Positions 44,947-55,042 of a stretch of DNA of 64,000 nucleotides are shown piece by piece. This DNA comes from Avena insularis (Eukaryota; Streptophyta; Magnoliopsida; Poales; Poaceae), in the NCBI GenBank assembly GCA_023614405.1, contig CM042691.1, positions 171,340,927 to 171,404,926 of the forward strand, read 5' to 3'. Made by a program: the position numbers and the translations under genes. Under the pieces are notes generated by a model. That model was given only the letters and a program-made list of their open reading frames with translations. It was not told where the DNA came from and searched no databases. The stretch's first letter is position 1, and every line of letters starts with the position of its first letter.

Positions 44947-46547
44947 ATGGTGCGGGAGGATGGTCAATACGATTCAGCGAGTGACTTTGATGAAGATACA
45001 TTAGCCCTTATTTCTTCTCGAGATGGAGACAATTCTGATGCTGATGAAGAGACAGAGGTAATTGGAGCTGAAGCTGCTGATCAATACAAGAGTTTAATTA
45101 CACAACGTGTGTTGAGTGTGCAATTGAGCAAATCTGAACAAGATCAACGCCACAACCTGTTCCAAACACGTGGTGTTGTCAAGGAAAGAGCTATACGGAT
45201 CATCATTGATGGAGGGAGTTGTAATAATCTGGCTAGTGTTGACATGGTAGAGAAGCTTGCACTTCCAACAAGACAACGCACACATTCATATTACATCCAA
45301 TGGTTTGAGAGTTCTCGCAAGATCAAGGTAAAAAGAACGGTACGCGTGCATTTTACTATTGGTACATATTCTGATTTTGTTGATTGTGATGTTGTACCTA
45401 TGCAAGCTTGTTCTTTGTTACTTGGTAGACCATGGCAATTTGATACAGAATCTATTCATAATGGCAAAACTAATCACTATTCTCTTATGCATGATGGAAA
45501 GAAAATTGGTTTAAAACATATGACTCCCGAACAGATTTTAAAAGATGATCTTGCTAGAGCTAGTAGAGCTAAAACTGAGGAGAAAAATAAAAGTGAGAAT
45601 CAGATTGTTGCTGTAGATTTTGTACCACCAAGAAATGTAAATCTGATTCTACCCATGCTACAGAAATTCGTTTGAAGAGTCCATGTATGCTTGCAAATAA
45701 AATTGATATTGCTGAACTAGATGTAAACACTACTCAATGTTATGCAATTATTTGCAAAGAGGTTTTGTTTTCATTTGAGGATATGCCTCCTTCTTTGCCA
45801 CCCGCTATTGCTAACCTTTTGCAGGAACATGAGGACGTCTTTCCCGCTGAGCTGCCACCAGGACTACCTCCTATTAGAGGAATTGAGCACCAAATTGATC
45901 TAATTCCTGGTGCTACGTTACCCAACCGCGCGCCATATAGAACCAATCCAGAGGAGACAAAGGAGATACAACGCCAAATTCAGGAACTACTCGACCGAGA
46001 TCATATTCGTGATTCCCTTAGCCCCTGTGATGTTCCTATTATTTTGGTACCTAAGAAAGATGGTTCTTCGCGCATGTGCACCGATTGTAGAGCTATCAAT
46101 AATATTACTATTCGCTATCGTCATCCTATTCCAAGTTTAGATGACATGCTTCATGAATTGAGTGGCTCTACCATGTTTTCTAAAGTTGATTTGCGTAGTG
46201 GTTACCACCAGATTCATATGAACATAGGAGATGAATAGAAAACAACATTTAAAACTAAGTTCGGTTTATATGAGTGGTTAGTGATGCCGTTTGCTTTTAC
46301 TAATGCACCCAGCACTTTCATGAGATTAATGAACGAAGTTTTACGTGCTTTCATTGGACGTTTTGTGGTAGTCTACTTTGATGATATTCTGATTTATAGA
46401 AAATCTTTAGAGGATCATTTGGACCATTTACGTGCTGTTTTCAATGCTTTATGTGATGCACGTTTGTTTGGTAACCTTGAGAAGTGCACCTTTTTGCACC
46501 AATCGAGTTGCGTTTCTTGGCTATGTTGTTACATCACAGGGTATTGA
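44947..46547 (+). pseudogene. Element D pol: protease and reverse transcriptase
   Basis: The protease motif [13 protein letters not shown] is complete, unlike in C. A frameshift near 45636, a TAG at 46236-46238 (TGG in C) inside RT, and an extra T near 46490 break the frame. RT keeps [12 protein letters not shown] and the catalytic YFDD box at 46374-46385. These lesions are all absent from C. Confidence 0.9.
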
Positions 46548-48759
46548 AGTGGATCCAGCCAAGATTGAAGCTATTGAGAATTGGCCGAAGCCCAAAACGG
46601 TCACACAAGTGAGGAGTTTTCTTGGCCTCGCTGGTTTTTATAGGTGCTTTGTCAAAGACTTTGGATCAATTGCCGCGCCGCTGAATGAGCTTACCAAGAA
46701 GGATGTGCCCTTTGTGTGGGGCGATGCACAACAACAGGCCTTCGTCATATTGAAAGATAAGCTAACACATGCTCCCTTACTCCAACTTCCTGATTTTACT
46801 AAGACTTTTAAGCTTGAATGTGATGCTAGTGGAATTGGTTTGGGAGGGGTGTTATTACAAGAGGGAAAACCTGTTGCATATTTTAGTGAGAAATTGAGTG
46901 GGGCTAGTTTGAACTATTCTACTTATGATAAAGAATTATATGCGTTAGTTCAGACATTAGAAACTTGGCAACATTATCTATGGCCTAAAGAATTTGTTAT
47001 ACATTCTGATCATGAATCTTTGAAGCATATTCATAGTCAAGCTAAGTTGAATCGTCGTCATGCAAAGTGGGTTGAATTTATTGAGTATTTTCCTTATGTT
47101 ATCAAACACAAAAAGGGTAAAGATAATTTTATTGCTGATGCTTTGTCGCGCTGTTATGCTTTGTTATCTCAACTTGACTTCAAAATATTTGGATTGGAAA
47201 CTATTAAGGAACAATATGTGCATGATGCTGAATTTAAAGATGTGTTGCAGAATTGTAGAGATGGTAGAACATGGAACAAGTTCGTCTTCAATGATGGATT
47301 TGTGTTCCGTGCTAACAAACTATGCATTCCGGATAGTTCTATTCGTCTTTTGTTGTTACAGGAGGCACATGGAGGAGGATTGATGGGACACTTTGGTGTC
47401 AAGAAAATGGAGTTTGTTCTTGCTACACACTTCTTTTGGCCACGTATGCGTCGAGATGTTGAGGGATTTGTGGCTCGCTGCACTACTTGTCAAAAAGCTA
47501 AGTCTCGCCTTAATCCACATGGTTTATATATGCCTCTTCCTGTTCCTAGTGTTCCTTGGGAGGATATTTCTATGGACTTTGTTTTGGGATTGCCACGAAC
47601 ACGGAAGGGGAGGGATAGTATTTTTGTTGTTGTGGATCATTTTTCTAAGATGGCACACTTTATTCCTTGTCATAAAACGGATGATGTTGCGCATATTGCT
47701 GATTTGTTCTTTCGTGAAATTGTTCGTTTGCATGGTGTGCCAAATACTATTGTCTCTGATCGTGATACTAAATTTTTTAGCCACTTTTGGAGATGTGTAT
47801 GGGCTAAGTTGGGGACTAAATTGCTGTTTAGTACTACATGTCATCCCCAAACTGATGGACAAACTGAAGTAGTAAATAGAACTTTGTCTACTATGTTGCG
47901 GGCTGTTTTAAAGAAGAACTTAAAATTGTGGGAAGAGTGTTTACCTCATATAGAATTTGCTTATAATCGTTCGCTGCATTCTACCAAAAAGATGTGCCCA
48001 TTTGAGATTGTGTATGGTTTTGTTCCTCGTGCACCTATTGATTTATTGCCTTTACCTTCTTCGGTGCAAAATAATTTGGATGCTACACAACATGCTAAAA
48101 TGATATTAAACTTGCATAAGACTACTAAAGATAACATTGAACACATGAATGCTAAGTATAAACTTGTTGGGGATAAAGGGAGAAAACATGTTGTGTTTGA
48201 TGTTGGAGATCTTGTTTGGTTACATTTGCGTAAAGATCGTTTTCCTGATTTACGCAAGTCTAAGTTAATGTCGTGTGTTGCTGGTCCCTTTAAGGTGATA
48301 GAGAAAAGAAATGATAATGCATATAAACTTGAGTTGCCTGTAGACTTTGGTACGGTTAGTCCTACGTTTAACATTGCAGATTTGAAGCCTTACTTTGGTG
48401 AGGAAGATGAGATTGCGTCGAGGACGACTTCAATTCAAGAAGGGGAGCATGATGTGGACATCCCTTCTATTGATACAACTGTTGTACCTATAGCAACACA
48501 CATACAAGGACCCATCACAAGATCTCGTGCCAAACAACTTGACTATCAGGTACTTTCGTTTCTTGGAACTATTCCTCACATACATGAGAATATGATGCTG
48601 CCTAAATCAGATGTATTTCTTACTCTTAGGAATGATGGAACAAGCATGGATGAGAGGGACAAGCATTGGAGCATGGCCATGCATGGAGATGACAGCAAGC
48701 ATGTGATGATCCAAGAGAAGGCCACGGATGAAAATTTCAGAACTTTGAGGCCACCATAA
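46548..48759 (+). CDS. Element D pol: late RT, RNase H, integrase and tail, open frame
   Basis: The open frame extends from about 46432 to 48759 (775 codons) without a stop; real homology begins near 46495 after the frameshift. It contains [11 protein letters not shown], RNase H ([33 protein letters not shown]), the integrase zinc finger ([14 protein letters not shown]), core Asp in SMDFVLGLP, Asp in VSDRDTKFF and Glu in GQTEVVNR, then [15 protein letters not shown]. It ends 310 bp inside the 3' LTR. All visible catalytic residues of RNase H and integrase are kept, though no start codon links it to normal expression. Confidence 0.85.
48437..48449 (+). promoter_or_regulatory. Polypurine tract of element D
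   Basis: AAGAAGGGGAGCA immediately before the 3' LTR, within the coding frame as in C. Confidence 0.85.
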
Positions 48760-49371
48760 TGAAGAAAGAAGGCTTGGATGAAATATTCAAGATCAATACT
48801 TCACGAATTCGTCCATAGCTTAATATGGTGCTGCGACACCTTTATTTTGGGCCAGGCCCATGTAATTTTCGCAGGATTTTAATTAGCCACTTTTTAGAGT
48901 CCGTATTTGAGGGAAAAGGACTTCTAGGGTTGGATTTGGCCACCACTTCCATGGTTGGCCGAAACCCCACCTTTTCCTCCTTAAATACTCCCCATATCCG
49001 TCACCCTAGACTCGGATTTTGTTTAGACATTAAGTTAGCCATCGTAGCAACTTCGCCAAGGCTCGAGCGTCGCAGAGGCCTCTTGTACTTCGCACCTATA
49101 CAGGATCCCACCTATTTCAATAAATCTTTCCTCTTAATCCGCAATATCTTGATTGCAATATTGGTTCTTACTTGTTCTCGATTTTAGGTAGGAATTAAGA
49201 CCCTCGCTGGTCAGGCTGATCGTGTTTCCTCAGGATCGGTAACCTCCAGGAGATTGGCCTAGCGATTGCATTGGCGCTCGTGCTCGCACGTGTAGTCGGA
49301 TCGTCAAGCCCGAACTCCACCAAATCGATTATCGCCATCTCATCGAAAGATCGGACACCGTTGCCCTATCA
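48450..49371 (+). repeat. 3' LTR of element D
   Basis: 922 bp, TGATGTGGAC to CCCTATCA, followed by GGTTC (49372-49376). Poly(A)-type AATAAA at 49119-49124. Shares GACATCCCTTC, GAGGGAAAAGG and CGTCGCAGAGG with the 3' LTR of C. Confidence 0.93.
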
Positions 49372-50690
49372 GGTTCTGAAAGCTTCCTCTAAAATACGGA
49401 TGGGTACTTCGGGATATGTCAGGTCATCATTGATCTCTATGGTTTGGTGATAATGTTCTTGAAAACTTCGGTCTTCTCCGGAACTTCAAGGAATTTGTGA
49501 AGTAACGATATATGAAACACATTGTGCACTGCTGACATTTCCTCTGGCAGTTCCAATTGATATGATACTTCTCCTCGATGATCCAAAATCTTGAAGGGTC
49601 CGATATATCTGGGGGCTAACATTCCTTTGAGCTAGAAATTCTGCATTCCCTTCAAAGGCGACACTTTGAGATACACAAAATCTCCGATATTGAAAGCGAG
49701 GTCTCGACGTCTCTTGTCCGCATAACTCTTACGTCTTGACTGGGCGGTCTTGAGGTGCTCACGAATCTTGTGAACTTTCTCTTCTTCTTCTCGTAGGATG
49801 TCGGGTCCGAAGATCTGACTTTCTCCTACTTCTGACCAATTCAAAGGTGTGCGACACTTCCTTCCGTACATGAATTCAAATGGGGCCATTTGCAAACTAG
49901 CTTGATAACGGTTGTTGTAAGAAAATTCTGCGAACGGCTGTCAGTCTTCCCATTTAGATCCATACTCTAGCACACATGCTCTCAACATATCTTCGAGTAT
50001 TTGATTTACTCGCTCCGTTTGTCCATCGGTTTAAGGGTGATACGCGGTGCTGAATTCCAGTCGGGTTCCTAAACCTTCTTGGACTTTCTTTCAGAATCTC
50101 GAGGTAAACTGAGTTCCTCGATCCGACACGATGTTCTTGGGGACTCCGTGCAAGCTGACGATTCTAGCGATGTATAACTCTGCCAGCTTCGAACTCTAGT
50201 AGGTGGTCTTGACTGGTAAGAAATGGGCTACTTTGGACAATCTGTCAACTATGACCCAAATAGAGACATTTCCCCTACTAGAAGTAGGCAATCCGATGAT
50301 AAAGTCCATTCTGACTGAGTCCCATTTCCATTCCGGAATCGGCAATGGTTGCAAAAGTCCTGCGGGTCTTTGATGTCCTGCCTTGACTCTCTGACATATA
50401 TCACACTTGGCGATATAGCTTCCGATTTCTCTCTTCATCTTATGCCACCATAATTGCTCCTTCAGATCCTGATACATCTTCGTTCCTATGGGGTGGATAG
50501 AATAAAGAGTATCATGAGCTTCCTTCAAAATCATTTCTTTCAACTCTGAATCTGCTGGTACACAGAGACGTCCTTTGTACCACAGAACTCCTTCTTCATC
50601 CTCGATGAATCTGGGTACTTTGCCTGTACCGATACGATGTTTGATTCCGTCGATACTAGCATTTCCTTTCTACGCCTCCTTGATCTGACT
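49372..50690 (-). pseudogene. Element B' pol: integrase and chromodomain start
   Basis: Matches the same region of B closely. It shares the stops at 50091-50093, 49941-49943 and 49632-49634. Private lesions are a TAG near 50198 and a 1-base loss near 49449 that shifts the chromodomain frame. Readable parts include KCDICQ, GNVSIWVIVDRLSKVAHF, SEVGESQIFGPDIL and PRYIGPFKILDHRG. The chromodomain tail that would follow, equivalent to 14211-14395, is deleted from this copy. Confidence 0.9.
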
Positions 50691-51553
50691 GATCAAAGTG
50701 GGTTGAAGTTCTATACTATCCAAAAATCCTTCACTTACTAATTCCATTCTAAAATCTTCCATCTCCTTATGCAAACTTGGTTGCTCCTTCAGAATCATGG
50801 AGTTCAAGCGGCACGGCAATCTGCTAAGAGCATCTTCTACCACATTTGCTTTACTGGGGTGATAGTGAATGTCAGATCATAGTCCTTGATTAGCTCAATC
50901 CATCTTCTCTGCCTCATATTCAGCTCCTTCTGAGTGAATATATAGTTCAGGCTCTTGTGATCCGAATAAATCTCACAACGGTTTCCCATAAGATAATGCC
51001 TCCATGTCTTCAGGGCTAGAACTACGGCTGCTAGTTCAAGGTCATGGGTTGGATAACTCTGTTCATGTTGCTTCAGTTGTCGGGATAGATAAGATATAAC
51101 TTTGCCTTCTTGCATTATCACACATCCAAGACCGATCTTGGATGCGTCACAATACACATCAAAGGGCTTCGTGATATCCGTCATGATCAAGATGGGGGTT
51201 GAAATCAATCTCCTCTTGAGTTCTTGAAAACTCACTTCACATTTGTCTGTCCATTCAAACTTCTTGTCCTTCTTCAGCAATTGGGTCATGGGCCTTGCGA
51301 TACTCGAGAATCCTTCTACAAACTTGCGGTAGTATCCCGCCAATCCGAGAAAAGCACGAACTTAAGTTTGAGTGGTTGGGGCTTGCCAATCTTCAACATC
51401 CTTCACCTTTGCAGGGTCAACGGCAATTCCTCTGGCTAATACGATATGTCTAAGGAATCCTACCTCCTGTAACCAGAATTCACATTTGATAAACTTGGCA
51501 TACAACTGATGCTCCCTAAGGGTTCCAAGGATGGTCCTTAGGTGTAGCTCATG
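50691..51553 (-). pseudogene. Element B' pol: end of RT and RNase H
   Basis: Contains [42 protein letters not shown] and [11 protein letters not shown]. Private lesions: TAA near 51364, a TAA near 51547 and a 1-base loss near 50872. The rest follows B. Confidence 0.88.
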
Positions 51554-53770
51554 TTATTCTTCTGATTTGGAATAAATCAGAATGTCATCGATGAAAACAA
51601 CGACAAACTTATCCAGGAAGTCCATAAAAATCTTATTCATGAGGTTCATGAAATAATCGGGGGCATTGGTTAATCCAAAAGACATGACAGTGTACTCGTA
51701 CAATCCATATCTGGTGGTAAAGGAAGTCTTTGGAATATCCTCTGCGTGAATCTTGAGTTGATGATAGCCAGTTCTAAGATCAATCTTAGAAAACACTTTG
51801 GCACCAGTCAACTGGTCAAATAGGTCTTCTATATTTGGCCATGGGTACTTGTTCTTGATGGTGACATAATTCAACTTCCGATAATCCGTACATAAATGGT
51901 TACCTCCATCTTTCTTATCCACAAATAAAACAGGTGATCTCCATGGCGACGCACTTGGTTGAATCAATCCAATTTCTAGCATGGCATCCAGTTGCTTCTT
52001 CAGTTCCACTAGTACAGACGGGTTCATACTATATGGTCTCTGGGCTATAGGTCCGGTTCCAGGGATTAGTTCAATGATAAACTCGATATCTCGGTCTGGG
52101 GGCATATCGGGCAAAACATCTGGAATTACATTGGGGTATTCACAGACTATCCGGACTTGGTCAATGGTTGGCTGGGCTATACTCTTGTTGCACTTGAATT
52201 GACAGGGCAAGGTTTCAGATACATGCTCGACTGATATCCTGGCTATACTGGTCATTGTTATGGCTTTCTTGGCATTGTCGATTAATCCTTTGTGTAAGGA
52301 CATCCAATCCATTCCTAGTACTACTTCCAAACCTTTAGTTCCGAGTACTATTATATTAGCATAAAAATCTATGCCATGGATTCGGATAGGTACGGTCTTG
52401 CAAATTTGTCTAGCTTCGGTGGTTGAACGAAGTATTTGAACTATCATAACATGCTTCAATTTGGTGGGTTGAATCTTACTAGTGCATGCAAATTCTTCAG
52501 TAACAAATGAGTGCGATGCTCCAGAATCAAACAACACTCTTGCAAGTACTGAGTTAACAGAAAACATACCCAGCACGACATCTGGAGCTTCTTGGGCTTC
52601 TTCAGCATGCATGAGAAAGAGACGATCGTTGCGGTTGAGCGAATTCCCTGGGGAAAATCTCCTTCCGCGTTGAACACGACGCTGGTGCTGGGCTGGGGCA
52701 TTTGCATTGGGGGATGTGGCAATCTTCTTGGGACACTCATTGGAGTAGTGACCCTTGGTTCCACATTCATAACAAGTCACTTGCGACTTGTCCTTTGTTG
52801 CAACAGGCACAACATTGCTTCCAGTTCTCGGGGCAGTGTTGGTGTTGGTGGCCACATTGTTGTTGTTGAACTTAGGCGGTGCATGGTTGAAATTGCTGGG
52901 GTTGCCGGGGTTTTTGTGGTTTCCTCCGGGCCTTGGGTTTCCATGGTTGGGATAGGTCGGATGGTTCATCGGGGGTCTATTGGTTCTTGGGGAAAATCCT
53001 GGAGATGGGTTGGGGCGATACTTCGGTGTATGGTGGGTTCCTGGTTGATGCATCATGCGACGCTTGCGGTTCTCATTAGCTTGGTTGATCTTACGTTCCA
53101 TCTGAATGGCAGAGTCTACTAAGGCTTCAATATCAGCAAAGGGGATATTGACTAACACTATCTGCATTTCATCGTGCAGACCATTTAGGAATCTCTCCTT
53201 CTTCTTGGATTCAGTGTCTATCTCATCCGGTGCATACCTAGCCAATGACAAGAATTTGTCACGGTATTCCACTACTGTCATCCTGCCTTGCTTCAGTTCC
53301 CTGAATTCATCTCTCATCCTCTTGATCAAACCCGGTGGCACATGGGTTATGCTGAACTTGACTTTGAATTCATCCCAAGTCATCTTTTGACCTCCTGTCA
53401 TCATGCGAACGCTATTCCACCATGCTCTTGCATCTCCGGCCAGGTAGTGGGTAGCAAACAACACTTTATCGTTAGCTTACACTCCTGCAACTTCCAGATT
53501 GTTCTCCATGGTTTGCAGCTAATCATCGGCATCGAGGGGATCTTCTAACTTAGTGAAAACGGGTGGATTGGTGTTCTAGAAATTCTTGAGCTTAGATCCA
53601 TGGTTGTCCTAATTTCCATGGCCTTGATTGTTGTTGGCCATCTGAGATATCTGTTGAAGGGTAGCTAAATTGGCTTGACGTTCGGATCTTTCGGCTTCGT
53701 GGTCAGAAAAACAACATTTTCAAGATTTGCAACATGGGTTCGGGTATGAGTTGCTTCCTCCTTGAGGCAT
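51554..53770 (-). pseudogene. Element B' gag, protease and RT core, long open frame
   Basis: Begins at ATG 53768-53770. After the shared TAA at 53477-53479, 636 codons are open from 53464 to 51554. In order: capsid ([19 protein letters not shown]), Pro/Asn-rich linker, zinc knuckle [14 protein letters not shown], protease ([20 protein letters not shown]), linker [11 protein letters not shown] and RT through [11 protein letters not shown] has a shift in protease and another in RT that B' lacks, so B' is the better guide to this family. Still not a full gene because of the shared N-terminal stop. Confidence 0.9.
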
Positions 53771-54013
53771 CTGAAGATTGAGGTAGATCATGAGAAAAGA
53801 GGGAAATTTCTAAGGTTCAGGGTTTTGTGTTTGAAAAGCTTTCAAAGTTTGACGCAGATTTTTCTAGCAACTTGCCTTTCATTCATTCATTCATACCACA
53901 CGATACAAACACACACCACAACAAAGGAAAATAGCTGGTTTTAAGAACCATTCTAGGAAACTACGATACAGTGGGACCGAATACAACTCACTAACGCTAG
54001 TGCTCAAGTGTTA

Positions 54014-54811
54014 CTACTCCTTAGAGTCAGTGTACTCATCATCCTCAACATCATCATCAATGAAGGCGAAGTCATCCTCATCAGTGAAGAAGTCCATGGC
54101 CTGATCCTCTAGAAAGTCATCATCATCGCTGAGATAGGAGTAGGTGTCTCCACGAAGGTCTTCCCCTGCATTCTCCCTCTCCTCCAACTTCATGTCTCTC
54201 TCGTGGACAGTCTCCTCCAAATCCGTGATCCGGTGGCGAAGACGGGCAATGATGCGCTCCTTCTTGTCGAGCTAACAACGACCAGACTAGTGATCCTTCA
54301 CTAGCATGGCAATAGTATGGTCCTTCTTGGCGGTGATGGCGTACTTGCGGTTGGCGTAGGAGCGGGCATTGTCCAACTCCTTCTGACGATCATACATCAT
54401 GAAGCTGAGGTGGTCCAATTGAGTCTTCAGCTCATGGTGATATGGGGCCTCTAGTGGTTGTCCCATAAAATCACGCCTTGGGTAGAACACAAAACAGGTA
54501 CCCTTGATCTGATTGATACTCTGCCCACACAGACGGGCAAGAGCTTCCTGCATGGCCCTGGCAAGTCCATCGAGCCAGTTGTTCTCTCTCAAGGTGAACT
54601 GAATCCCCTCTGCGGTGGGGGGTTCGATCTTTCCTCGGAGACTTGCAACAACTAACCACTGCAAATCCTCTCCTTATTGATCATTGAGCTGAGCTCCAAA
54701 GAACTTGTGGTGCAGACGCTCCAGCATTTCTGCCAACTGGTCCAAGTCACGCTCAAAGATGAGGTCTCCTCCATTCCCCAACTGATAAAACTTGTTGTAC
54801 TTCATGTCCAT
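54014..54811 (-). pseudogene. Element B' pre-gag ORF (orf0), copy 2
   Basis: Single reading frame from ATG 54809-54811 to 54014, about 265 codons, interrupted only by stops at 54674-54676, 54287-54289 and 54272-54274, all shared with B. N-terminal part MDMKYNKFYQLGNGGDLIFE, motif MQEALARLCG at about residues 87-96, YPRRDF, a basic helical stretch and an acidic C-terminus. It lies 243 bp upstream of gag and has its own ATG and end, so it is a separate ORF. The RLCG motif sits at almost the same residue number in element A. Function unknown. Confidence 0.7.
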
Positions 54812-55027
54812 CTATAAGAGTATAGGATGAGTAAGTTAGTAGAGTGATCAAATGTGTCAAATTTTATGTAAGTTTGCAAGAATTTTTGAGGAACATGAAT
54901 TTTCATTGAAAGAATCCAAGTGCTAAGAATGAGAGTAAGTTTTCATAAATACTCACTTCCTTGAATTTGAAACTAAGTTTTTGATTCAAACGTCCCTTCT
55001 AAACTAGGGTCTCCTATGGTCAGGATG

Positions 55028-55039
55028 GCTCTGATACCA
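55028..55039 (-). promoter_or_regulatory. Primer binding site of element B'
   Basis: The minus strand reads TGGTATCAGAGC, 3 bp from LTR2c, identical to element B. Confidence 0.9.
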
Positions 55040-55042
55040 ACT

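Larger units (their letters stand above)
41770..49371 (+). mobile_element. Ty3/gypsy element D (CRM/Reina-like), duplicated copy of C
   Basis: Same family and same insertion site as element C; the right flank is again GGTTC TGAAAGC in the chromodomain coding region of B'. The first 128 bp of its 5' LTR are missing, where CACTA2 now abuts. Gag and the first half of pol have private stops and shifts, but the frame from late RT through integrase is fully open. Confidence 0.93.

Noticed and set aside
52592..53122. Long plus-strand frames over gag of B' (and 25288-25818 over B)
   Set aside because: Antisense to a Pro/Asn-rich gag linker; both copies have them only because of duplication.
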